DNA of 16,829 nt from Minisyncoccota bacterium (GCA_031291905.1 JARLIC010000039.1:1-16829); one strand, 5' to 3'. Counted from the first letter of the stretch, positions 7,319 through 14,176 are shown. Translations and numbers: made by a program. The notes: generated by a model from the sequence alone, not told the origin.

Positions 7319-7857
7319 GAAAATCGGGATATCCTTTCGAATTTCTTTCTCAGTGCATTCTTGGCCCGGTGGATCAGGACATACACATGCGTATGGGATT
7401 TTCCGGTTATCGTTGCGATCTCCGAGATATCGAGGTCGTCAATATACCGGTAGGTGAGGATGGCGCCGTAATCCGAAGGAAGGTCGGCGAGGTGGGAACG
7501 GAGCAGGGCGAGCTCGACCTGCAGTTCCGGGTCTCCTTCGGCCCGCGACGACGACACAAAATTGTCCGCATCCTCTATCGGAAGGAACGGACGTTTCGAG
7601 CGGTAATGATCGACGACCAGATTGTTCGCGATCTTGAAGCAGAACGCCTTCATGTTCTCGACCTCGCTTCCTTTGCGGATATAATCCCATGCCCGGAAAA
7701 AGGTCTCCGAGGTGAGGTCCTCCGCAATTTTCCGATCGCTGACCCGGGAAGCAATATGCCGAAAAATACGGGGCATGTTCTCCTCGTACGCCTCAAGATA
7801 GGCCTTCTCCTTGATACCGGTTTGATCGGTTTGAAAGTCTCCTATTGGGGTAGACAT
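7315..7857 (-). CDS. ECF-type RNA polymerase sigma-70 family factor
   Basis: This 180-residue protein has a sigma region 2 (about 20-88; AEDLTSETFFRAWDYI and the -10 recognition helix NNLVVDHYRSKRP) and a sigma region 4 helix-turn-helix (about 117-172; LADLPSDYGAILTYRYIDDLDISEIATITGKS followed by VYVLIHRAKNALRKKF). No sigma 3 region or sigma 1.1 is present, as in ECF factors. In the recognition turn, KSHTHVYV replaces the common SxGTVKSRL, so promoter preference may differ from model ECFs. It opens the seven-gene minus-strand operon and overlaps the anti-sigma gene by 4 nt. The upstream region has a TATAAT box (7893-7898) and a 6-bp inverted repeat. Confidence 0.93.
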   Translation of the reverse strand: MSTPIGDFQTDQTGIKEKAYLEAYEENMPRIFRHIASRVSDRKIAEDLTSETFFRAWDYIRKGSEVENMKAFCFKIANNLVVDHYRSKRPFLPIEDADNFVSSSRAEGDPELQVELALLRSHLADLPSDYGAILTYRYIDDLDISEIATITGKSHTHVYVLIHRAKNALRKKFERISRFS

Positions 7858-7862
7858 GGATA

Positions 7863-7898
7863 CTCGCCTTTTCTTACAATCCGGCGAGCCCGATTATA
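7863..7898 (-). promoter_or_regulatory. Sigma gene promoter region with -10 box and inverted repeat
   Basis: On the minus strand TATAAT (7893-7898) lies 35 nt upstream of the sigma ATG; no convincing -35 is visible. CTCGCC (7863-7868) and GGCGAG (7883-7888) form a GC-rich inverted repeat between the -10 box and the start codon. Its start-proximal arm (GGCGAG in the mRNA) contains the only Shine-Dalgarno-like bases (AAGGCGAG). It could be a regulator site, or a hairpin that hides the ribosome site if transcription starts far enough upstream. Confidence 0.45.
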
Positions 7899-7925
7899 TC
7901 CTGATGTCCGTATTCGTTTTGTTCG

Positions 7926-8405
7926 CTATCCCAGCTTCTTGTTCCAATATATGGCCTCGACGACCCGTTTCGGTTGGCCTTGTGCCGTGCCGAATGTCCA
8001 ATGATGGATCGCGGGCGACCGTTTTTTCGAGTTGTTGCTCACTGCCTTGTCGTCGCCTATTGAGAAGCCGATATGATTGTGGGTCTCGCCGCTTTTCTTG
8101 AACGTCTTCGCACCCCACACGAGGACGCTCCCGACCCTCGGTTTTTTGATGGGCCGCCACCCCGCCTTCTTCATGGCCTCCACGGTCCCTTTCACGGTGG
8201 TATGGGTTTCGGGGATGAGACCGGTGAGGCGCAGGACCGACGAGACATAGACCGCGCACGAAAGATCGCCGTCGCGCAGCACATCCTGTTTTTTGCCGTC
8301 GATGACGAAGTACGCGTTGCGGAAAAGGTTCGAGCCCGGACTGTTTTTGATCATGGCGAGATAGGTCTCGAAAAGCGCGGGCGGAACGGAGGTTTTGTGT
8401 GGCAT
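7926..8405 (-). CDS. NlpC/P60- or CHAP-like (papain-fold) protein
   Basis: This 159-residue protein has the order of a small papain-fold amidase. Cys50 begins a helix (LSCAVYVSSVLRLTGL), and VGSVLVWG leads to a histidine strand with His109/His111 (THNHIGFSIG). A third polar residue may be Asn124/Asn125 or His134/His135 (IHHWTFG). Proteins of this type cleave peptidoglycan peptides or other amides. No signal peptide is present, so it is cytoplasmic or exported by another route. The ATG lies 6 nt after TATACT (8412-8417) and the mRNA is probably leaderless. It is divergent from the tRNA gene at 8491. The enzymatic assignment rests on motif order only; an inactive relative is possible. Confidence 0.5.
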   Translation of the reverse strand: MPHKTSVPPALFETYLAMIKNSPGSNLFRNAYFVIDGKKQDVLRDGDLSCAVYVSSVLRLTGLIPETHTTVKGTVEAMKKAGWRPIKKPRVGSVLVWGAKTFKKSGETHNHIGFSIGDDKAVSNNSKKRSPAIHHWTFGTAQGQPKRVVEAIYWNKKLG

Positions 8406-8436
8406 AAGGAAAGTATATCACGCCCCTGCCGGGAAA

Positions 8437-8465
8437 TTGAAAAAATCCGGTATTTCCCCTATAGT
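8437..8465 (+). promoter_or_regulatory. Promoter of the CAT-anticodon tRNA
   Basis: TTGAAA (8437-8442) and TATAGT (8460-8465) are separated by exactly 17 nt, and the predicted start lies about 19 nt before the tRNA. This is the best sigma-70-type promoter on the plus strand of the window. Confidence 0.75.
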
Positions 8466-8490
8466 TATTCTGTTTTTGCGGGCATCGGAT

Positions 8491-8562
8491 GCCGATGTAG
8501 CTCAGTGGTAGAGCAGGGCTTTCATAAGGCCAAGGTCGCAGGTTCGATCCCTGCCATCGGCA
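8491..8562 (+). tRNA. tRNA with anticodon CAT (elongator Met or Ile2)
   Basis: A full cloverleaf of 72 nt can be drawn. The acceptor GCCGATG/CATCGGC is perfect, the D stem is GCTC/GAGC, and the T stem GCAGG/CCTGC carries loop TTCGATC. The anticodon loop TTCATAA places CAT at 8523-8525. The anticodon stem is weak, with G-A at 27-43 and a T-G pair at 31-39. The normal G-C pair at 1-72 excludes the initiator tRNA. Elongator Met and lysidine-modified Ile2 cannot be told apart by eye. CCA is not encoded (CAT follows the discriminator A). Confidence 0.93.
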
Positions 8563-8567
8563 CATTG

Positions 8568-8603
8568 GTAAAACAGGATACCCGAAAGGGTATCCTGTTT
8601 TAC
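8568..8603 (+). terminator. Terminator hairpin after the tRNA
   Basis: A perfect 16-bp stem (8568-8583 with 8588-8603) is closed by a GAAA tetraloop. The descending arm ends in TTTTAC, so the U-run is inside the stem and short. It begins 5 nt after the tRNA and may also help set the 3' end for processing. Confidence 0.8.
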
Positions 8604-8627
8604 AAACTGTTTTATTTTCTTTGCAAT
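8599..8627 (+). promoter_or_regulatory. Possible promoter of a small transcript
   Basis: TTTACA (8599-8604) and TGCAAT (8622-8627) are separated by 17 nt, matching the consensus at 5 and 4 of 6 positions. The predicted start near 8634 lies just ahead of a strong ribosome site and ATG. Confidence 0.35.
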
Positions 8628-8649
8628 CGTCCCCTCGATAGGAGGGGTA

Positions 8650-8748
8650 ATGGCCGAAGCCTTTTCGGACAAAGATTACTCTTTGTCCCGGAATTTAAAC
8701 CTTATAGGAATAATAAAGGATAGGAGCCTATCGTCAAGCTCGCTTTAA
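8650..8748 (+). CDS. Candidate 32-residue small ORF
   Basis: The frame encodes MAEAFSDKDYSLSRNLNLIG and twelve more residues ending in SLSSSSL. It is preceded by AGGAGGGG (8640-8647), the most complete Shine-Dalgarno sequence in the window, only 2-4 nt from the ATG. A possible promoter ends at 8627. The region also folds into several hairpins: 8631-8647, 8654-8668, 8667-8688 and 8719-8732. The second and third share bases and exclude one another. It could be a small protein, a leader peptide, or simply part of a structured RNA. No homologous family is recognised. Confidence 0.3.
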   Translation: MAEAFSDKDYSLSRNLNLIGIIKDRSLSSSSL

Positions 8749-8771
8749 TATTCTTTTAATCTTTCTTGATA

Positions 8772-8858
8772 TGGTGCCCAGGGAGGGAGTCGAACCCTCA
8801 AGGCCTTGCGACCATTGGATTTTGAGTCCAACGCGGTTAACCATTTCGCCACCCGGGC
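8772..8858 (-). tRNA. tRNA-Leu (anticodon CAA), CCA encoded
   Basis: On the minus strand the acceptor GCCCGGG pairs with CCTGGGC with one G-T. The D stem is GCG/CGC, and the anticodon stem TTGGA/TCCAA encloses loop CTCAAAA with CAA at 8822-8824. A long variable arm of about 15 nt contains a short stem, and the T stem is GAGGG/CCCTC. The long variable arm and anticodon give tRNA-Leu reading UUG. CCA is encoded at 8772-8774, unlike in the tRNA at 8491. Confidence 0.95.
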
Positions 8859-8878
8859 GTTGCTATTTATCCGACCCC

Positions 8879-8893
8879 TTCGAGTTTATCGAA
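8879..8893. promoter_or_regulatory. Small inverted repeat between tRNA-Leu and parA
   Basis: TTCGA (8879-8883) and TCGAA (8889-8893) flank GTTTA, 25 nt before the parA start and just upstream of a possible -10 box (TAAAAT, 8903-8908). It may be an operator for parA or nothing more than chance. Confidence 0.25.
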
Positions 8894-8917
8894 ATTTTAT
8901 GGTAAAATCAAGGCAAT

Positions 8918-9739
8918 ATGGCACGCGTGATCGCGATCTGCAACCAGAAAGGCGGCGTCGGAAAGACGACCACGACGGTCAATTTGGGCGCCTATCTCGC
9001 GGCCCTCGGCAAGCGCGTGCTGCTCATCGACTTCGACCCACAGGCGAACGCGAGCTCGGCGCTCGGGCATCTCCAGACGCCGGAAGGGTTGAGCATCTAT
9101 CACGGCATCCTCGGCGCGGCGGAGTTCGCGCAGATCGTGCGTCCGAGTATGATCTACAATTTCCACTTCGTGCCGTCCGCGCCGCATCTTGCGGGCGCGC
9201 TAATCGAGCTTGTCGATGCGCCAGAGCGCGAATATTTCCTGCGCAAGTTCGTGAACCGCGTGCGCCACGAGTACGATTACATCCTGATCGACCTTCCGCC
9301 GAGCCTCAGCCTGCTCACGGTGAACGGCATGATCGCGGCGGACGAGGTACTTATCCCCGTGCAGACGGAATATTACAGCCTTGAAGGATTGGGACAGTTG
9401 CTCGAGACGGTGAACCTCATCCGCGACAACATGCAGCACGCGATCCGCGTGACGGGCGCGGTCATCACGATGTTCGACAAGCGCGAGCACCTGAGCCGCG
9501 AGGTGTCGAAGAACATCCGGCGGCATTTCCCGCACCACGTGTTCGACGTGGAGGTCCCGCGCGCCGTCGCGCTCGCCGAGGCGCCGAGCTTCTCGAAGCC
9601 GATCATGCTGTACCGCCCCGATTCGCCGGGCGCGATCGCGTACGAGCGGTTGGCAAAGGAGATCGTCGCGCAGGAGGCGCAGCTGGATCCGGCGAACGAG
9701 GCCGTCGCGAGCGAGAACTTCGGGAATTTCAACATTTAA
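8918..9739 (+). CDS. parA: ParA/Soj chromosome partition ATPase
   Basis: This 273-residue protein is a chromosomal-type ParA ATPase. The deviant Walker A KGGVGKTT (residues 11-18, with signature Lys11) is followed by Walker A' LLIDFDPQ (35-42) and Walker B YILIDLPPS (121-129). It lacks the N-terminal DNA-binding extension of plasmid type Ia ParA proteins, so it matches Soj. ParA dimers bind nucleoid DNA with ATP, and ParB stimulates hydrolysis to move the origin region. parB starts 31 nt after its stop. An AAGG lies 5-8 nt before the ATG; a possible -10 (TAAAAT) lies 9 nt before it, so the leader is at most very short. Confidence 0.96.
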   Translation: MARVIAICNQKGGVGKTTTTVNLGAYLAALGKRVLLIDFDPQANASSALGHLQTPEGLSIYHGILGAAEFAQIVRPSMIYNFHFVPSAPHLAGALIELVDAPEREYFLRKFVNRVRHEYDYILIDLPPSLSLLTVNGMIAADEVLIPVQTEYYSLEGLGQLLETVNLIRDNMQHAIRVTGAVITMFDKREHLSREVSKNIRRHFPHHVFDVEVPRAVALAEAPSFSKPIMLYRPDSPGAIAYERLAKEIVAQEAQLDPANEAVASENFGNFNI

Positions 9740-9764
9740 CCATTGGGGCCAAATACTCTAAACT
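9736..9764 (+). promoter_or_regulatory. Possible leaderless promoter of parB
   Basis: TTAACC (9736-9741), overlapping the parA stop, is 17 nt from TAAACT (9759-9764), which is 6 nt from the parB ATG. The gap has no Shine-Dalgarno sequence. parB may therefore have its own leaderless transcript in addition to read-through from parA. Confidence 0.45.
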
Positions 9765-9770
9765 ATTGAT

Positions 9771-10868
9771 ATGCTGGGCAAAGGGCTTGAATCGTTGATA
9801 CCGCAGAAGGGGAACCAGGGGCAGGATCCCGGGGCGGGTTCGAACGCGAACGCAAACCAGAATTCGCAACCACGGCCGCTGCCACAAACGCAACCGCAGC
9901 TTCAATCGCAACCTCAACTTCAGCACCAGCTGCATCCCCAGAAGAAGGATGAGCTCGCGCAGGAATCCATTTTCCACATCGAGCTCGACAAGATCGAGCC
10001 GAATCCGGACCAGCCGCGCCGCAACTTCGACCAGGACGCACTCCGCGAGCTTGCCAATTCGATCCGCGAGTTCGGCATGCTCCAGCCTATTGTCGTGTCG
10101 CAGGTGAAGAGGGAATCCTCAAACGGCATCGACGTCGAATATCAGATCATCGCGGGCGAGCGCCGCTTTATGGCGGCCAAGCTGCTCGGCCTGCCGCGCG
10201 TGCCCGCGATCGTGCGCAACGTGAACCTCGAGCGCGAGAAGCTCGAGCTCGGCGTCATCGAGAACATCCAGAGGGAGAATCTGAACCCCATCGAGCTCGC
10301 GCGCTCCTTCCAACGTCTGCAGGAAGAGTTCCGCATGACCCAGCGCGAGATCGCGGCGAAGCTCGGCAAGAGCCGCGAGGTGGTGGCGAACGCGGTGCGC
10401 CTGCTCGACCTTCCGGAGGACATCCAGAACGCGCTCGAAAGGGGCGAGGTGTCGGAGAGCAACGCGCGTATGCTGCTCGCGATGGAGGATCCGGGCGCCC
10501 AGCGGCAGCTGCTGCGGGAGATAATAGAGAACAAGCTGACGACGCGCGACGTGCGCGAGCGCATCCAGCGGATGGCGTTCCTCGGCGGCAGCGGCGCGAA
10601 CGGCGGCATGCCGCACGGGACGGGTATGGGTATCAATAATAGTGAAAGTGCCGGCGATGCCGCGCCCGTGGCCCGCCGCGGACGCCCGCCGCTCCAGGAA
10701 GTACGTCTGGCGCCGGAGGTGAAGATGATGAAGGACGAGCTCTCGACGGAGCTCGGCGCGCCGGTCGAGATCCGCAAGACCGCGCACAACGGCAGTATCA
10801 GCATCACGTTCTTCTCCGAGGAAGAGCTCGAGAATATCCTGAGGAAGCTTGGCGGGAACAAAGAGTAG
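9771..10868 (+). CDS. parB: ParB/Spo0J chromosome partition protein
   Basis: This 365-residue protein begins with LGKGLESLIP, the conserved N-terminal segment through which ParB stimulates ParA. A Gln/Pro/Leu/Asn-rich linker (about 14-57) leads to the CTPase/N-terminal domain with GERRFMAAKLLG (129-140) and ENIQRENLNPIE (164-175). The parS-binding helix-turn-helix lies near 188-210 (MTQREIAAKLGKSREVVANAVRLLDL). A Gly-rich linker contains RRGRPP (302-307), an AT-hook-like sequence, before the C-terminal dimerisation domain (about 310-363). ParB loads at parS, spreads as a CTP clamp and recruits ParA. No canonical parS is visible in the window. Confidence 0.96.
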   Translation: MLGKGLESLIPQKGNQGQDPGAGSNANANQNSQPRPLPQTQPQLQSQPQLQHQLHPQKKDELAQESIFHIELDKIEPNPDQPRRNFDQDALRELANSIREFGMLQPIVVSQVKRESSNGIDVEYQIIAGERRFMAAKLLGLPRVPAIVRNVNLEREKLELGVIENIQRENLNPIELARSFQRLQEEFRMTQREIAAKLGKSREVVANAVRLLDLPEDIQNALERGEVSESNARMLLAMEDPGAQRQLLREIIENKLTTRDVRERIQRMAFLGGSGANGGMPHGTGMGINNSESAGDAAPVARRGRPPLQEVRLAPEVKMMKDELSTELGAPVEIRKTAHNGSISITFFSEEELENILRKLGGNKE

Positions 10869-10888
10869 CGCCGGTCGGGACCGGTATA

Positions 10889-10923
10889 AAAAAGCGTACA
10901 AGGAGAGGTTCTCCGTGTACGCT
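10889..10923 (-). terminator. Intrinsic terminator between parB and the HD-domain gene
   Basis: GCGTACA (10895-10901) pairs with TGTACGC (10917-10923), and inside it GGAGA (10903-10907) pairs with TCTCC (10911-10915), giving a two-part stem with one internal mismatch. On the minus strand a run of six U follows (10889-10894), so it ends the gene that stops at 10938. A smaller GC hairpin at 10872-10885 (CCGGT/ACCGG) may help end parB transcription. Confidence 0.8.
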
Positions 10924-10937
10924 TCGATGTTTCGGTG

Positions 10938-12230
10938 CTATGTCGCAAGCCCGAACAGCAGTGAGGCGATCTTCTCCGCGATTGCGGGGGAAGAGAGCCT
11001 TTCCCGGTGTTCCTTGAGCGTGCAGACGCGCAATGCGGTGTACGACCGTGCCGTTTCCTCCATTGCGAGGAAGTGGTTGGGGCGCAGTTCCCTGAGGGAC
11101 TGGATCTTGCGCTGGCTTCCGTGAAGCACATTGACGTCTTGTGCTTCGAACCGTTCCGGGTTGAATACCGGCACAAGCAATACCGCATCCCGCGGAATGC
11201 CTGCGCAGTCGGCGATCGTCCCCTCGATCGCTTCGAGGCTCGCATGGTTGGCCTTTTGAAGAAGGGGTGAGTCCACCAACTTGCGCATCTCGCCTCCCGA
11301 AAGTGGACGAACGTCGATCGGTTTATCGACGATCCGCGTTTCGTAAGCGAACGCTTCGGGACGGAACACCACCGCTTCCTTGAACAGCTCACGCCGCCGA
11401 AGGAGGTCGTACATCGTCCGGACAGCGGTGTCATCCGAGAAGAATGCTATCGCCAAAAGCTCGGCATCGGTCAGGGTGAAGAGTCCGTGCGGGATCAGTT
11501 CTCCCGCGACGATGAGGTGATGGACCATCTTCTGGAACATCCGTTGCGCAATGACAAGCGACTTACGGAAATATACGCTTTTGTACATTTCCATATAGAA
11601 GTTCTGCGCGAAGATCGCGAACTCGCTTGCCTTTGCGTCGACGACGATCTTTCCGTCGAGAAAGTATACGTAACTTCTGAGCGTCGAGATCCCCATCGGG
11701 CGGTCCTGGACGGTTGCAAGTCCGTCGCGTTCGAGATAATCCAGCTTCTCCGTGCCGATATTCTTGTCGGCCACCGCGGTCCATAGTGGATGTTCGTGGC
11801 GGAGGAGCTTCATCAGCAAGTCATGGTTGATCCCGCACGCCTCGATCTCCGTTCTGAGATTTTCCGCGTGGATGACCCCCATCTCCTTATGCCCGATAGG
11901 GCAAAGGTCCTCGGTCACGTGCGAGAATGCGGCATGCCCGATGTCGTGGTACAGGGCATGTGCGCAGCTCGCATCGCCTTCTTCCTGGTTGATGAGCCCC
12001 AGCTTTATCCACCGGTCGGTGCGCAGGCGCGTCGCATGGTATGACCCGATGCTGTGTGCGAATCGCGTGTGCGTTGCCGACGGAAAGACGAGCGAGCTCA
12101 GACTCAATTGGTATTTTCCACGGAGCGCGTCGAACTCCCTCGCCCCGACCATCGGGAGTACGGGGGCGATCTCGACGGGTCCGTACACGGGATCGCTGAT
12201 TATCTTTGCCATCCTCGGCAGATCGAACAT
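10938..12230 (-). CDS. HD-domain phosphohydrolase (SAMHD1/dGTPase-like)
   Basis: Starting at the ATG at 12228-12230, the protein has 430 residues. AAAGG lies 8 nt upstream; a GTG three codons earlier is possible. HD-superfamily metal ligands are visible: His59 in TRFAHSIGSYH, His95-Asp96 in HALYHDIGHAAFSH, and Asp164 in GTEKLDYLERD. This order, with HEHP and a C-terminal helical region, matches the SAMHD1/YwfO type of nucleotide triphosphohydrolases. It would hydrolyse dNTPs or related nucleotides, but substrate is not determined by sequence. It sits between parB and rel on the opposite strand, divergent from rel. A possible promoter is TTGACC (12292-12297 complement) with TAAAAG (12268-12273 complement), 18 nt apart. 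Confidence 0.85.
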   Translation of the reverse strand: MFDLPRMAKIISDPVYGPVEIAPVLPMVGAREFDALRGKYQLSLSSLVFPSATHTRFAHSIGSYHATRLRTDRWIKLGLINQEEGDASCAHALYHDIGHAAFSHVTEDLCPIGHKEMGVIHAENLRTEIEACGINHDLLMKLLRHEHPLWTAVADKNIGTEKLDYLERDGLATVQDRPMGISTLRSYVYFLDGKIVVDAKASEFAIFAQNFYMEMYKSVYFRKSLVIAQRMFQKMVHHLIVAGELIPHGLFTLTDAELLAIAFFSDDTAVRTMYDLLRRRELFKEAVVFRPEAFAYETRIVDKPIDVRPLSGGEMRKLVDSPLLQKANHASLEAIEGTIADCAGIPRDAVLLVPVFNPERFEAQDVNVLHGSQRKIQSLRELRPNHFLAMEETARSYTALRVCTLKEHRERLSSPAIAEKIASLLFGLAT

Positions 12231-12331
12231 ATTGGCCACCTTTCGTTTTTCCTGTCCTGCTGATTATCTTTTAGCACAATGCCCGACGAACGGTCAATCG
12301 CGCGGCGGAGGGGACGGGCGGCGGGCCGGCT

Positions 12332-12359
12332 TTGGGATTTCCGCCGTTTGGTGTTTAAT
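12332..12359 (+). promoter_or_regulatory. Possible leaderless promoter of rel
   Basis: TTGGGA (12332-12337) is 16 nt from TTTAAT (12354-12359), and the ATG at 12366 follows after 6 nt (GGATAC). The preceding in-frame ATG at 12279 lies within the probable promoter region of the divergent HD gene, which supports the later start. Confidence 0.5.
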
Positions 12360-12365
12360 GGATAC

Positions 12366-14111
12366 ATGGCAACGGCGAGTGCGATAAAGGAGATCGTGAA
12401 AAAAGAGCCGGGCGGCCTGATCGCCCGTGCGTACGCGTTCGCCGAGAAGGCGCACAAAGGACAGCTGCGCAAGAGCGGCGAACCGTATTTCGTCCACCCG
12501 CTCGCGGCGGCGGAAATTTTGCATACATGGCATCTGGACGACGCGACGATCGCGGCCGGGCTTTTGCACGACACCGTGGAGGACACCGGCGTGCCGCTCG
12601 AGACGATCAAAAAGGAGTTCGGCGACGAGGTCGCGTTCCTCGTGGACGGCGTGACGAAGCTCGGCCACATCAAATATCGCGGGGCGGAGAACGAGACGAC
12701 GAGCAAGGCGGAGAATCTCCGCAAGATGGTACTCGCGCTTTCGGAGGACCTGCGCGTCGTGTTCATCAAGCTTGCCGACCGACTGCACAACATGCAGACG
12801 CTCGGCGCCCTGCCGCCCGCGAAGCAGAAGCGCATCGCGCTCGAGACCGACGAGATCTACGCGTCGCTCGCGTACCGCCTCGGTATGCACAACCTGAGCG
12901 GCGAGCTGCAGGACCTCGCGTTCCCGTACATGTTCCCGCAGGAATACCGCTGGTTGCTCTCGATCTCAAAGGAGCATTATGAACAGCGGCTTAAATATCT
13001 CGAGAAGATCAAGCCGGAGGTGGAGGCACTGCTCACGAAGCACGGCATCAAACCGCTCGACATCGAGATCCGCGCGAAGCGCTACAGCAGCCTCTATAAA
13101 AAGCTCCTGAAGCGCGACATGGATATGGGCCGCATCTTCGACCTCGTCGCGATGCGCGTCATCGTAGACACCCTTCCCGAATGTTACGCCGCGCTCGGCG
13201 TGATCCACGAGATGTGGCCGCCCCTGCCGCGCCGCATCAAGGACTACATCGCCATGCCGAAGCCGAACGCGTACCGCAGCCTCCACACCACGGTGATCGG
13301 TCCCGGCGGCAAGACGATCGAGATACAGATCCGCACGCAGGCGATGCACGACGAGAACGAATACGGCGTTGCGGCGCACTGGCTTTACAAACAGCGCCAG
13401 GCGGGGGGCGCGCCGAAGGGTGGTGAGCGCATTTCCGGGCAGAAGCTGGCGGCCGAACTCAAGTGGGTCCAGCAGCTTAAGAACTGGCAGGAGCAATTCA
13501 CCGGCCAGACGACCGACCCGGAGGAGTTCATGCGATCGATGAAGATAGACTTCTTCCAGGATCGCATCTTCGCGGTGACGCCGCGCGGCGACGTGTTCGA
13601 CCTTCCCGCCGGCGCGACGCCGATCGATTTTGCGTACCACATCCACTCGGAGATCGGGAATTCGGCGATCGGCGCGAGGGTGAACGGCGTGGTGGTGCCG
13701 CTCGACCACGCCCTGAAGTCGGGCGACGTGGTGACCATCGTCACCCAAAAGGGCAAGAAGCCGTCGGAGGACTGGTTGCGCTTCGTGAAGACCACGGTGG
13801 CGATGGACCATATCCGTCTCGCGCTCCGGAAAAAAATGGGGTCGCCCGCGTGGGTGGCGGCGAAGGCGCCTTCGCGCGCGGAACTTAAGATCACGGTGGT
13901 GGACCGCGTGGGGCTCATCAAGGACCTTTCGGGCGTCATCGCGCAGGCGCGCGTCGCCATTTTGAGCTTCCATACCGAGAGTGCGAAAGGAGGCAAGCTC
14001 CATCTCAACCGCGTGGAGATCCAGACCGGCGACAGGAAGAAGATAGAGAAGATCGCGGCAAGGATGAAGGAGGTGGAAGGGGTGAGGGAAGTAAGCTACA
14101 AGGTAGTTTGA
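12366..14111 (+). CDS. rel: Bifunctional-type (p)ppGpp synthetase/hydrolase (Rel/SpoT family), compact form
   Basis: From ATG 12366 the protein has 581 residues. The hydrolase HD domain keeps His44, His68-Asp69 (LLHDTVEDT) and Asp138 (KLADRLHNMQTL). The synthetase domain has RAKRYSSLYKK (236-246), RIFDLVAMRV (256-265), RIKDYIAMPKPNAYRSLHTT (290-309) and EIQIRT (319-324). The RxKD form is that of bifunctional Rel rather than RelA (ExDD). A TGS domain (about 398-460) and a C-terminal ACT domain (about 506-581) follow. The region between TGS and ACT is only about 45 residues, so the helical/zinc-finger segments of 700-plus-residue Rel proteins are missing or reduced. It makes and degrades the starvation alarmone. 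An in-frame ATG at 12279 gives an Arg-rich extension unlike the family. Confidence 0.93.
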   Translation: MATASAIKEIVKKEPGGLIARAYAFAEKAHKGQLRKSGEPYFVHPLAAAEILHTWHLDDATIAAGLLHDTVEDTGVPLETIKKEFGDEVAFLVDGVTKLGHIKYRGAENETTSKAENLRKMVLALSEDLRVVFIKLADRLHNMQTLGALPPAKQKRIALETDEIYASLAYRLGMHNLSGELQDLAFPYMFPQEYRWLLSISKEHYEQRLKYLEKIKPEVEALLTKHGIKPLDIEIRAKRYSSLYKKLLKRDMDMGRIFDLVAMRVIVDTLPECYAALGVIHEMWPPLPRRIKDYIAMPKPNAYRSLHTTVIGPGGKTIEIQIRTQAMHDENEYGVAAHWLYKQRQAGGAPKGGERISGQKLAAELKWVQQLKNWQEQFTGQTTDPEEFMRSMKIDFFQDRIFAVTPRGDVFDLPAGATPIDFAYHIHSEIGNSAIGARVNGVVVPLDHALKSGDVVTIVTQKGKKPSEDWLRFVKTTVAMDHIRLALRKKMGSPAWVAAKAPSRAELKITVVDRVGLIKDLSGVIAQARVAILSFHTESAKGGKLHLNRVEIQTGDRKKIEKIAARMKEVEGVREVSYKVV

Positions 14112-14176
14112 TTCGTCGCCTTCGCGGCTCCGAGACACCTTTTGGAAAGCACGCACCGCGACACAAATCAAACCGC

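Noticed and set aside
8879..9770. parS site near parAB
   Set aside because: No TGTTTCACGTGAAACA-like sequence was found; the TTCGA/TCGAA repeat and a CACGTG inside parA are too short or dissimilar.
10142..11434. Long minus-strand open frame across parB and the HD gene region (430 codons)
   Set aside because: It overlaps the real parB and HD genes in other frames and reads as Ser/Arg-rich low-complexity sequence.
12279..12365. N-terminal extension of Rel from an earlier ATG
   Set aside because: The extension is Arg-rich, unlike the family, and covers the likely promoter regions of rel and the divergent HD gene.
12966..14171. Long minus-strand open frame opposite rel (401 codons)
   Set aside because: Arg/His/Leu-rich translation with no motif; the opposite strand encodes unmistakable Rel domains.
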